From contig NC_057809.1 in the NCBI RefSeq assembly GCF_018294505.1, forward strand, positions 139,722,979 to 139,786,978: 64,000 bases of DNA. The letters run 5' to 3'. Below, piece after piece: positions 33,741-44,720 of this stretch; within the stretch, counting starts at the first letter, position 1; each line of letters starts with the position of its first letter. The notes beneath the pieces were generated by a model. It saw only the letters and a program-made list of their open reading frames with translations. It did not search any database and was not told the origin of the DNA. The DNA is from Triticum aestivum. Taxonomy: Eukaryota > Streptophyta > Magnoliopsida > Poales > Poaceae. A program made the position numbers and the translations under genes.

Positions 33741-33754
33741 TGGCGCCGTTGCCG
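33741..33754 (+). other. PBS of element E (tRNA-Asp type)
   Basis: TGGCGCCGTTGCCG ten bases after the LTR end, the Athila-lineage primer site. Confidence 0.88.
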
Positions 33755-33856
33755 AGGAGGTGAGTGCTTGAAGGTATATCTTTAGATCTTGCAATCGAGT
33801 CTTTTAGTTTTTTGTTTTATCACTAGTTTAGTTTATAAACGAAAACTACAAAAAAA

Positions 33857-35815
33857 ATGAAATTGAGTTTGTCTCATACGCTTCATCTTTTTAATATCTT
33901 TTGTGAGTATGATGGAAAGGAAAATTGTGCCAAAGTGTTAGAAGAAGAATGCATTAAAATGGTTGGCACTAAATCTTTGAATGATGAGTATGATTGCAAT
34001 GTTGTTAGTATGAACTCCTTGAATATCCATAGTACTAATGATGATTGCACTAGTTATGATGAAAATGTCTCCTATAAACATGTCAATTTTTGTGGAGTGC
34101 ATTGGGTTTGCAAGTACACACCAAATAGGGAAGATAGATATTGCAAGAGGCATAAGCACTTAAAAACTAAATTGTTGCAAGAAAGGCTAGATGATTGTGC
34201 TGAAAATTTAAATTTTCTTGGCCGTACTTGTGGACTTTGCAATGAAAGTGGTCATTTAGCTATCTGATGCAAATTATTTCATGATCTAATCGTGTCCAAA
34301 AATTGTGATGAGTTGATTTCCCTTACACATTATAATGAACTTAGCTTGCTTATGGGTTGCGAGGAAATGAAACATATAACTGGGCATCTTCCAGAATTTG
34401 CCCGTTGTAAACTTCTTGGTTTTGATCTAGAGGAAATTTATATGTATTGTGCGGTGAATTGCATTGAAAATCCTTACATTGCCACTTACATAAAGAAAAG
34501 AAAACAAATAGAAGATGAAGACAATACTAATGAAAGGGAAGAGACTTCCCAATACCCTCCTATTATTTCTTATGATGAATCAGGTAATGAGGAGGAGCTT
34601 CCTATTCAACCAATCTCATTAATAAGGAGCTCTAAAAAGAGGATTGAACCCACACATGATGTGGCGAAGAAGAAGAAAAGAAAAAGGAAGAGAGGTAAAA
34701 AGATATCTCTCCCAAATAATGTTGCTCCTATTACTATTGTGCCTCATGAAAATATAATTGTGGAAGATAATGATACTTCTTATGATCTTGAAAATCTTTT
34801 TGGCACATGCTTGGAAGAATATGATAATTGATATACTATTGGTGCTATCCATACTATTAATTATGAGAGTGATTATGCTTATGGTATGAAAAGGCCCAAG
34901 CTTAGGGATGCTATGTTTGATGAAGATGATGTTTTTGAGAATATATTTGCTGCAATTAATGTTTGTCCCAAGCTTGGGGATGCTACGTTTAATAAAGGTG
35001 ATATTTGTAGTCTCCCAAGTTTTGATATGCAAATTTGTTATAATGATAGCATGCCTCCTACTTATGATGATTATATTGATGAAAGTGGGTTTGGAAGAGT
35101 GTCAACTTTAGGAAGTAGTAACCCCACTATTTTGGAGGATGTTGAATCTCATTGTGATAATTATGGAAGTGGATTTGGAGAGGTTGTGACTTTATTTAGT
35201 AATGATTCCACTACCTTGGAAGAGGTTTCAATTGATTATGATGAGAACAAAGTTGCTACTTATGATGATTATTGTGATGAAACTTATGCTATAAAAAGTA
35301 GTGATGATTATATTTATAAAACTTGTCATGATTATGATTACCCTTTCTCTCAACATTACTCTTTTAATGTGGAAACAATTTATAGTATCCGAGTCTCTTA
35401 TGATACTCCCACTATTATTCATGAGAAGAAATTTGCTTATGTAGAGTGTAGTAAATTTTCTATGCTTGTAGATCATGAAAAGAATGCTTTAGGTGATGGT
35501 TATATTGTTGAATTCATTCATGATTCTACTGAAAATTATTATGAGGGAGGAACATATGCTTGCAGGAATTGCAATAATATCAAGTTTCCTCTCTATGTGC
35601 TTAAAGTTTTAAAGTTATGCTTGTTTTACCTTCCTATGCAAGTTGATTCTTGTTCTCACAAGTTGTTTGCTCACAAAATCCCTATGCATAGTAAGTGGGT
35701 TAGACTTAAATGTGCTAGTTATATTCTTCATGATGCTCTCTTTATGTTTCAATTCTTATCTTTTATACGAGCATCATTGAAATCATCATGCCTAGCTAGG
35801 GGCGTTAAACGATAG
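33857..35815 (+). pseudogene. Element E ORF, 652 codons with two in-frame opal stops, zinc-knuckle protein of unknown function
   Basis: Three open stretches (33857-34267, 34292-34831, 34886-35815) are all in the same phase, separated only by TGA at 34265-34267 and 34829-34831, so one long ORF existed. At about residue 125 is a CCHC pattern, C-GL-C-NESG-H-LAI(stop)-C: the first opal codon sits where many zinc knuckles have an aromatic residue, consistent with TGG to TGA. A second Cys/His group (CGVHWVCKYTPNREDRYCKRHKH) lies around residue 80-100. Residues about 270-300 are a strongly basic run of Lys/Arg (KKKKRKRKRGKK), a likely nuclear or RNA-binding tract. The last third is rich in Asp, Tyr and Ser. 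I recognise no gag or pol family. It lies at the gag position after the PBS and could bind RNA. Confidence 0.65.
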
Positions 35816-38619
35816 CGCTTGTTGGGAGGTAACCCAATTTTATTTCTGTTCCTTGCTTTTTGCTCCTATTTAGTAATAAATAAATTATCTAGCCTATGTT
35901 ATGATTGAGTTTTTATGTTTTAATTAGTGTTTGTGCCAAGTAGAACCTTTGGGAAGACTTGGGTGAAGTCTTTATGATCTTGCTGTAAAAAAAACATAAA
36001 CTTTAGCGCTCACGAGAATTGCTGCCAGTTTTTATTGGATAGTGATATTGAGTTAATTCTTTTTGAAGATGATTAATAGACAAATTACTCAGGTTCACCA
36101 ATTTATTTGAGAATTTTATGAGTTCCACAAGTATACGTTTGATACATATTACTACAGACTGTTCTGTTTTTGACAGATTCTGTTTTTCATGTGTTGTTTG
36201 CTTATTTTGATGAATCTATGGCTAGTAAAAGAGTTTATAAACCATAGAGAAGTTAGAATACAGTAGGTTTAACACCAATATAAACAAAGAATGAGTTCAT
36301 TACAGTACCTTGAAGTGGTGTTTTGTTTTCTTTCGCTAACGGAGCTCACGAGTTTACTATTATGTTTTGTGTTGTGAAGTTTTCAAGTTTTGGATGAAGA
36401 TTCGATGGACTATGGAATAAGGATTGGAAAGAGCCTAAGCTTGGGGATGACCAAGGCACCCCCAAGGTAATATTCAAGGACAACCAAAAGCCTAAGCTTG
36501 GGGATGCCCCAGAAGGCATCCCCTCTTTCGTCTTTGTTCATCGGTAGCTTTACTTGGAGCTATATTTTTATTCACCACATGATATGTGTTTTGCTTGGAG
36601 CGTCATTTTATTTTATTTTGTTTTGCTTGCTGTTTGAATAAAATACCAATATATGAAATTATTAAATGTTAGGGAGTCTTCACATAGTTGCATAATTATT
36701 CGACTACTCATTGATCTTCACTTATATCTTTCGGTGTAGTTTGTCATTTTCTCTAGTGCTTCACTTATATCCTTTTAGAGCACGGTGGTGGTTTTATTTT
36801 ATAGAAATAGATGAACTCTCATGCTTCACTTATATTATTTTGAGAGTCCTAAACAGCATGGTAATTTGCTTTGGTTATGAAACTAGTCCTAATATGATGG
36901 GCATCCAAGAGGGATATAATAAAAACTTTCATATAAGTGCATTGAATACTAAGAGAAGTTTGATGCTTGATGATTGTTTTGAGATATGGAGGTAGTGATA
37001 TTAAAGTCGTGCTAGTTGAGTAGTTGTGAACTTGAGAAATGCTTGTGTTGAAGTTTGCAAGTCCCGTAGCATGCACGTATGGTAAACATTGTGTAACAAA
37101 TTTGAAACATGAGGTGTTATTTGATTGTCTTCCTTATGAGTGGCGGTTGGGGACAAGCGATGTTCTTTTCCTACCAATCTATCCCCCTAGGAGCATGCGC
37201 GTAGTGCTTGGTTTTTTATGACTTGTTGTAGATTTTTGCAATAAGTATGTGAGTTCTTTATGACTAATGTTGAGTCCATGGATTATACGCACTCTCACCC
37301 TTCCATCATTGCTAGCCTCTTCGGTACCGTGCATTGCCCTTTCTCACATTGAGAGTTGGTGCAAACTTCGCCGGTGCATCCAAACGCCGTGATATGATAC
37401 GCTCTTTCACACATAAACCTCCTTATATCTTCCTCAAAACAGCCAGCATACCTACCTATTATGGCATTTCCATAGCCATTCCGAGATATATTGCCATGCA
37501 ACTTTCCACCGTTCCGTTTATTATGACACGCATCATCATTGTCATATTGCTTAGCATGATCATGTAGTTGACATAGTATTTGTGGCAAGGCCATCATTCA
37601 TAATGCTTTCATACATGTCACTCTTGACTCATCGCAAACCCGGTACACCGACGGAGGCATTCATATAGAGTCATACTTTGTTCTAGTATTGAGTTGTAAA
37701 TAAATAGAAGTGTGATGATCATCATTTTCTAGAGCATTGTCCCAAGTGAGGAATAAAAAAAGAGAAAGGCCATAAAAAAGAGAGAAGGCCCAAAAAAAGA
37801 GAAAGGCCATAAAAAAGAGAAGGCCCAAAAAATGAGAGAAAAGGAGAGAAGGACAATGCTACTATCCTTTGCCACACTTGTGCTTCAAAGTAGCACCATA
37901 ATCTTCATGATAGAAAGTCTTTTGTTTTGTCACTTTCATATTCTAGTGGGAATTTTTCATTATAGAACTTGGCTTGTATATTCCAACAATGGGCCTCCTC
38001 AAGTACCCTAGGTATTCGTGGGCAAGCAAGTTGGATGCATACCCACTTAGTTTCTTTTATTGAGCTTTCATACATTTATAGCTCTAGTGCATCCGTTGCA
38101 TGGCAATCCCTACTCCTTGCATTAACATCAAGCGATGGGCATCTCCATAGCCCATTCATTAGCCTCGTTGATGTGAGACTTTCTCCTTTTTTGTCTTCTC
38201 CACATACCCCCCATCATCATATTCTATTCCACCTATAGTGTTATGTCCATGGCTCGCGCTCATATATTGCGTGAAAGTTTATAGGTTTGAGATTACTAAA
38301 GTATGAAACAATTGCTTGGCTTGTCATCGGGGTTGTGCATTATGAGAGCATTCTTGTGTGACGAAAATGGAGCATGACCAAACTATATGATTTTGTAGGG
38401 ATGAACTTTCTTTGGCCATGTTATTTTGAGAAGACATGATTGCTTAGTTAGTATACTTGAAGTATTATTATTTTTATGTCAATATGAACTTTTGTCTTGA
38501 ATCTTATGGATCTGAATATTCTTGATACAATAAAGAGAAATACATGATGAATATGTTAGGTAGCATTCCACATCAAAAATTCTGTTTTTATCATTTACCT
38601 ACTCGAGGACGAGCAGGAA
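35816..38619 (+). other. Element E 3' non-coding region
   Basis: 2.8 kb without a supported ORF. GTTGGGAGGTAACCCAATTTT (35820-35840) follows the ORF stop. PPT-like words AAGCTTGGGGATG recur at about 36438 and 36492, and also inside the ORF at about 34972. A purine-rich repeat lies at 37747-37855. Short ORFs here (36711-36995, 37969-38238) show no domain. Confidence 0.6.
37747..37855. repeat. Purine-rich tandem repeat (AAAAAAGAGAAAGGCC type)
   Basis: Words 'aaaaaagagaaaggcc' and 'aaaaaagagagaaggccc' alternate about five times in some 110 bp, giving an almost pure purine strand in the plus sense. Confidence 0.9.
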
Positions 38620-38635
38620 TTAAGCTTGGGGATGC
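38620..38635 (+). other. PPT of element E
   Basis: TTAAGCTTGGGGATGC directly before TGATACG of the 3' LTR. Confidence 0.8.
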
Positions 38636-39229
38636 TGATACGTCTCCAACGTATCTATAATTTTTGATTGTTCCATGCTATTATATTATCAACCTTGGAT
38701 GTTTTATATGCATTTATATGCTATTTCATATGATTTTTGGGACTAACCTATTAACTTAGAGCCCAGTGCCAGTTTCTGTTTTTTCCTTATTTTAGAGTAT
38801 CGCAGAAAAAGAAAATCAAACGGAGTCCAATTGACCTGAAACTTCACGGAACTTATTTTTGGAAGGAAAGCAACCCGGGAGACTTGGAGTCCACGTCAAG
38901 GAAGCTTCAAGGAAGCCACGAGGTAGGGGGCGCGCCCACCCCCTGGGCGCGCCCTCCACCCTCGTGGGCCCCTTGTGGCTCCCCTGACGTACCTTTTCCT
39001 CCTATATATCTCCATATACCCTAAAACAATCGGGGAGCACAATAGATCGGGAGTTCCGCCGCCAGAAGCCTCTGTAGCCACCGAAAGCCAATCTAGACCC
39101 ATTCCGGCACCCTGCCAGATGGGGAATCCTTCTCCGGTGACCATCTTCATTATCCCGGTGCTCTCCATGACAAGGAGGGAGTAGTTCTCCCTCTGGGCTG
39201 AGGGTATGTACCAGTAGCTATGTGTTTGA

Positions 39230-39260
<31 letters not shown>

Positions 39261-40306
39261 TTCTCGATTTGGCACGATCTTGATATATCGCGAGCTTTGC
39301 TATTATAGTTGGATATTATGTTTCTTCTCCCCCTCTACTCTCTTGTAATGGATTGAGTTTTCCCTTTGAAGTTATCTTATCGGATTGAGTCTTTAATGAT
39401 TTGAGAACACTTGATGTATGTCTTGCCATGCGTATCTGTGGTGACAATGGGATATCACGTGATTCACTTGATGTATGTTTTGGTGACCAACCTGCGGGTT
39501 CCGCCCATGAACTTATGCATAGGGGTTGGCACACGTTTTCGTCTTGATTCTCCGGTAGAAACTCTAGGGCACTCTTTGAGGTTCTATGTGTTGGTTGAAT
39601 AGATGAATCTGAGATTGTGTGATGCATATCGTATAATCATACCCACGGATACTTGAGGTGACATTGGAGTATCTAGGTGACATTAGGGTTTTGGTTGATT
39701 TGTGTCTTAAGGTGTTATTCTAGTACGAACTCTAGGGCTGTTTGTGACACTTATAGGAATAGCCCAATGGATTGATTGGAAAGAATAACTTTGAGGTGGT
39801 TTCGTACCCTACCATAATCTCTTTGCTTGTTCTCCGCTATTAGTGACTTTGGAGTGACTCTCTGTTGCATGTTGAGGGATAGTTATGTGATCCAATTATG
39901 TTATTATTGTTGAGAGAACTTGCACTAGTGAAAGTATGAACCCTAGGCCTTGTTTCAACGCATTGCAATACCGTTTACGCTCACTTTTATCATCAGTCAC
40001 CTTGCTGTTTTTATATTTTCAGATTACAAAAACATATATCTACCATCCATATTGCACTTGTATCACCATCTCTTCGCCGAACTATGCACCTATACAATTT
40101 ACCATTGTATTGGGTGTGTCGGGGACACAAGAGACTCTTTGTTATTTGGTTGCAGGGTTGCTTGAGAGACCATCTTCATCCTACGCCTCCTACGGATTGA
40201 TAAACCTTAGGTCATCCACTTGAGGGAAATTTGCTACTGTCCTATAAACTTCTGCACTTGGAGGCCCAACAACGTCTACAAGAATAAGGTTGTGTAGTAG
40301 ACATCA
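38636..40306 (+). repeat. 3' LTR of element E
   Basis: 1671 bp, TG...CA. A (CT)n microsatellite at 39231-39257 is absent from the 5' LTR. TATA-like TATATATC is at about 39004. This copy appears to be the intact LTR form. Confidence 0.9.
39231..39257. repeat. (CT)n microsatellite
   Basis: About 13 CT units inside the 3' LTR of E; the 5' LTR has only a few (about 31570). Confidence 0.93.
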
Positions 40307-40311
40307 ATGGT

Positions 40312-40623
40312 CTTGATAACCCGATACAAGTAGTAAAGGTAAATTCTCTCTATAGATATGATAAAGCTGAAATCCCATTTACTAAGTTTGCTAGCCCATG
40401 CTTGGATGAGTTTGATGACTTTAGGGTTAAACAAGAAAACTTCAATGCTTATTTTGGTAGAGAATTAAAATGCAATGCTGATATGCTTGAACACTTGGGT
40501 GATTATATGGCTAATGTTAAAGGTGAAATAAAACTTATTAGTAAACATGCTTCTATGGTTACCGCTCAAGTAAAATACGTACTTAAAGCTTAGAATGATT
40601 TGCTTAATGAATTGAATAGTAAG
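40312..40623 (+). pseudogene. Element D gag, second part
   Basis: After E's right TSD (40307-40311) the gag of D resumes with GLDNP-type residues, then MDEFDDFRVKQENFNAYFGRELK and LEHLGDYMANVKGEIKLISKHAS, co-linear with G 60480-60805. An amber codon at 40591-40593 stands where G has a Gln codon. It ends at the insertion of element A, whose TSD GTAAG is 40619-40623. Confidence 0.78.
40619..40623. repeat. TSD GTAAG, left copy, of element A
   Basis: GTAAG precedes the LTR start TGAGGGATTC; repeated at 50370-50374 after the other LTR. Confidence 0.94.
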
Positions 40624-41096
40624 TGAGGGATTCCTGGATTAGGGGGTATCCGGACAGCCGGATTATATCCTTTGGCCGGACTGTTGGACTATGAAGATAC
40701 AAGATTGAAGACTTCGTCTCGTGTCCGGATGGGACTCTACTTGGCGTGGAAGGCAAGCTAGGCAATACGGATATGTATATCTCCTCCTTTGTAACCGACC
40801 TTGTGTAAACCTAGCCCCCTCCGGTGCTATATAAACCGGAGGGTTTTAGTCCGTAGGGCAACATACAATCATACCATAGGCTAGCTTCTAGGGTTTAGCC
40901 TCTCCGATCTCGTGGTAGATCAACTCTTGTAATACTCATATCATCAAGAATAAATCAAGCAGGACGTAGGGTTTTACCTCCATCAAGAGGGCCCGAACCT
41001 GGGTAAAACATCGTGTCCCCTGCCTCCTATTACCATCCGCCTTAGACGCACAGTTCGGGACCCCCTACCCGAGATCCGCCGGTTTTGACACCGACA
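40624..41096 (+). repeat. 5' LTR of element A
   Basis: 473 bp. TATATAAA at 40828-40835 is the promoter; 'gaataaatcaagcagg' at about 40949 is a polyadenylation-like region. Ends CACCGACA. Confidence 0.93.
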
Positions 41097-41115
41097 TTGG
41101 TGCTTTCATTGAGAG
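41097..41115 (+). other. PBS of element A
   Basis: TTGGTGCTTTCATTGAGAG adjoining the LTR, identical in B and F. Confidence 0.8.
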
Positions 41116-41143
41116 TTCCTCTGTGACGTCGCCGTAAGGAAGG

Positions 41144-41962
41144 ATGCCACGTCTCGTTGTTAAAAGCAACATTACCGCCGGGGGAGCTCTGGCTGTCGGC
41201 CAAACTCTCCGGCTAGGCAGTTTCGTCATGACTACCCGTTCGGCCGCTGCACCGACGATGACTTCTCGGGTCATCAAAAACAGCCTCCACGTCGGCTCGG
41301 AAGTCGCCGAGCAGATGGATCCAATGGAGCTCTCTTCCCTAAACGAACTCTTGGATCGCATCACCTCCTTGGGAGTCGCTACAGACTATGATCGGATTGG
41401 GCTTAAACCCAATCAAAGGGAGATTAACTCTCCACCGGTCACCCATCACGTTGCGGTGGTGGAGGAACAATGCGGCAACTCTTCCTCTATTTTGAGGACT
41501 AATTATGTCCGGATTTCTGAGCTCTCCGAGCCGGATACCCGCTTACGGGAGGACATCACCTAAGCCCTGAACCTAGAATCAGGCAGCGGGCCAGACTTAT
41601 CGGGTAACACTCCGGAACCCGAACTTCCAAGATCAGAAACTCCTCGGCCCCTGGGTCTCAGATCGGGTAGGGGTTCGGACTCAAATCCACCCACCCACCC
41701 AAACATAAACGATCTTTCCAACATCAGGCAAGAGCCCCATGAAACAGTACATCATTATTGGGCCAGATTCCTCCTTGTGATGAACAAGGTTAAGGACTGT
41801 CGCGAGGAAGATGCAGTCTCACTTTTCCGCAATAATTGCACGGACAAGGGAATCCTTAACGCCTTAACTCGCCGTGACATATCACGCTTCGCTGACTTGG
41901 CATCCATAGTACGAAAGTACTGTGCGATGGAAAATGCCTGGAAAACCGAAACAAAATTTTAG
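41144..41962 (+). pseudogene. Element A gag (degenerate)
   Basis: 41144-41563 opens with MPRLVVKSNITAGGALAVGQ and has no recognisable domain. After stops and a short gap, 41777-41962 (VKDCREEDAVSLFRNNCTDK, DISRFADLASIVRKYC) is a C-terminal gag segment. The central capsid-like domain seen in B (5777-6195) is not recognisable, so part of gag seems lost. An amber codon at 41960-41962 separates this from the in-phase protease frame that follows. Confidence 0.65.
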
Positions 41963-43567
41963 GATAACCCGGCTCCGAATACACACCCAGTCCGAAGTAA
42001 AAGGGTGCACTATCGTAAGACACCCGAGCTAGTTGCAAAGAAACAAAAGTCCTCTACATGGCATGGAACCGTACTGGAGGGATGGCTTAACGGACCCTGC
42101 AAAATTCATAGTAAAGCGGATACGATACCAACGCACAGCCTTAGAGCATGTTGGATACTCCGGCAGGTGGCCAAAAGTGGTGAGGATTTTCTTATCCCAA
42201 ATGCCACAGAGCACCATCCCGTGGGTAACAATACGGTGTTAATAGTCTTTGAGACCTTTGCGTCAAATAATAGGCGCAAGCGAACACTCCGCAGCATGGC
42301 CAAAATCTGCCATGTAGCAGCAATAAATCCATGGAGTGACACGGCTATTACCTTCAATGCCAGTGATGAACCTAAATTCCAAACAGCCCGAGCACCAGCC
42401 GCACTGGTCCTCAATCCAATTGTGGACGACTTTCGACTCACCAAAGTACTCATGGACGGCGGCAGTGGATTAAACCTCATCTATGAGGAAACTCTTCAAA
42501 AAATGGAAATAGACTGGAACCGCATTGAGAAAAGTAGCACAACCTTTAGAGGAATCATACCCAGTCGGGAGGCACGATGCGCCGGGAAAATCACACTAGA
42601 TGTGGTATTCGGTACGCTAGAGAATTATAGGTCCGAAGAAATTACATTTCAAGTGGCCCCGTTCAGCAGTGGATACCACGCCCTTTTAGGACGTGAGGCG
42701 TTCACGATCTTCCAAGCCGTACCCCATTATGGGTACATGAAGCTCAAAATGCCCGGGCCCAATGGAATCATCACCCTCGCCAGTGATCCGGACACAGCAC
42801 TCCACGCCGAAAACAAAACAGCCGCACTGGCCCTCGAGGCATTATCCGAAGCCCTCTCGGCCGAGGAATTAACCACACCACGCTCCACAGTGGACAGGGA
42901 CGATGTGATACTCGATAAGAGATCCAAGTCCACTTCTTCTAAACCAGCGGATGAAATAGTCAAATTCCAAGTCCACCCAACGGACCCTACAAAAACAGCC
43001 TCCATCGGGGCACAGTTAAATCCCGCCGTGGACGCTGCACTACGAGAGTTCCTGCGCGAGAATTGGGACATATTCGCCTGGCACCCCTCAGACATGCCAG
43101 GAATCCCACATAGGCTGGCCGAGCATAGCCTCAATATCCTAAAGGGATTCAAGCCGGTCAAGAAAGCTCTTCGGCGTTTCTCCGAACCTAAGAGACAGGC
43201 CATGGGAGAGGAACTAGCCAAGTTATTGGAGGCCGGATTCATCAGAGAGATAAAACACCCGGACTGGCTAGAAAACCTGGTGATGGTACCAAAGAAGGAT
43301 AAATCTTGGCGCCTTTGTGTCGATTTCAAGGACCTCAATAAAGCTTGCCCAACGGATCCCTTCCCCCTCCCCCGCATCGATCAAATTATCGATGCTACCG
43401 CAGGACACGAGTCATTGTGTTTCCTCGACGCATACTCCGGTTACCACCAAATCAAGATGACGGAGTCCGACCAAGCCGCAACGGCATTCATCACACCATA
43501 CGGCCCCTTCTGTTTCAACACAATGCCTTTTGGGCTAAAAACGCCGGCGCAACATATCAGCGCATGA
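41963..43567 (+). pseudogene. pol: Element A protease and N-terminal half of reverse transcriptase
   Basis: In phase with 41777-41962. Protease: VLMDGGSGLNLIYEET (catalytic Asp of DGGS at about 42455), SGYHALLGREAF and the PHYGYMKLKMPGP end. RT: RRFSEPKRQAMGEEL, EAGFIREIKHPDWLENLVMV, KKDKSWRLCVDFKDLNKACP, FLDAYSGYHQIKM and FCFNTMPFGL (the Gypsy RT motifs through the PFGL box). A one-base loss in the A-run after GGGCT (about 43540) shifts the frame and the ORF closes at 43567. It would have processed the polyprotein and copied element RNA in particles. Inactive in this copy. Confidence 0.88.
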
Positions 43568-44720
43568 TTTAGACATGTCTGGAGAAACAAATCGGCAAAA
43601 CAGTAGAGGCATACGTAGACGATGTGGTCATCAAAACCAAACATGTTGACTCTTTGATAGATGACTTGAGGCTCACATTCGACAACCTCCGAACATACGA
43701 CATCAAGCTCAATCCGGAAAAATGCGTTTTCGGCGTACCAGCCGGAAAGCTCCTGGGTTTCATTGTCTCCAGTACAGGTATTGAAGCTAATCCGGCCAAA
43801 ATCCAAGCTTTGTCACAGTTGGCTACCCCAACAGACCTCAAACAAATCCAAAAGTTAACTGGATGCGTGGCAGCTCTAAGCCGCTTTATCTCCCGCTTAG
43901 GATAAAAGGCTTTACCCCTTTATCGCCTCCTTCGGCGCACCGAACACTTTGAGTGGACCAACGCTGCCACAGCCAGATTGGAAGAAATAAAGGTCATTTT
44001 GGCAACCAACCCAATCCTAGCCGCGCCAAACATCGGCGAACCAATGCTGTTGTACATTGCGGCAACTAATCAAGTTGTAAGCGCAGTGCTCGTCGTCAAA
44101 CGAGGAGCTGACGGACATAAATTCCCTCATCAAAAGCCGGTATACTATGTATCCATTGTCCTCACTCCATGAAAATCACCGTACCCACATTATCAAAAGA
44201 TAGCCTATGCGGTATTCATGGCATCCCGGAAGCTGCGACACTACTTTCAAGAGTGTTCGATTACAGTAGCCTCAGAAGTGCCACTTAATGATATTATAAA
44301 CAACCGCGACGCTACGGGCCGGATTGCTAAATGGGCCATTGAGCTCCTCCCGTTCGACATAACATACAAACCTCGACGAGCCATTAAGTCGCAAGTATTG
44401 GCCGACTTTGTCGCCGAATGGACGGAGGCCGAACTCCCTAAAGAGTACGACGCATACTCCAATTGGATCATGTACTTCGACGGTTCTAAAATGTTGGCTG
44501 GTCTAGGGGCTAGCGTCGTCCTGACGTCCCCAACCGGAGATACCGTTCAGTACGTACTGCAAATATTATATACAGACTCCAACAACGCAGCCGAATACGA
44601 AGCTCTGTTGCATGGTCTTCGGATGGCAGTCTCCATGGGCATTCAACGCCTGGAGGTGCATGGGGATTCAAACCTTGCAATATCCCAAATAAATGGAGAT
44701 TTTGACGCCAAGGATCCGAA
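43568..44720 (+). pseudogene. pol: Element A reverse transcriptase C-terminal half and RNase H
   Basis: After the frameshift and an amber codon near 43570, the RT continues with the catalytic AYVDDVVIKT (about 43608-43637), then KLNPEKCVFGVPAGKLLGF and LTGCVAALSRFISRLG. An ochre codon (about 43903) and an opal codon (about 44170) interrupt it. RNase H is recognised by WIMYFDGSK (first Asp), NNAAEYEALLHGL (Glu) and VHGDSNLAISQI (Asp), 44460-44690. The frame shifts again near 44720. All key RT and RNase H acidic residues are still encoded, so the copy was inactivated by scattered point changes, not by loss of domains. Confidence 0.87.

Larger units (their letters stand above)
30998..40306 (+). 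mobile_element. Element E: non-autonomous Athila-lineage LTR retrotransposon with a unique ORF
   Basis: LTRs 30998-33730 and 38636-40306 (both TGATACGTCTCCAACG...GTAGACATCA), TSD ATGGT, tRNA-Asp PBS at 33741, PPT before the 3' LTR. The internal part has no gag, protease, RT or integrase; instead one frame at 33857-35815 encodes an unrecognised protein with a zinc knuckle. The rest (35816-38635) is non-coding. The 5' LTR is longer than the 3' LTR because about 0.7 kb was replaced by 1.8 kb of foreign sequence. Resembles the Sabrina/WHAM group (from memory). Confidence 0.88.

Noticed and set aside
33741..33754. tRNA gene candidate suggested by tRNA complementarity
   Set aside because: Only the 3'-end complement of tRNA-Asp is present, as expected for a retrotransposon PBS; no cloverleaf.
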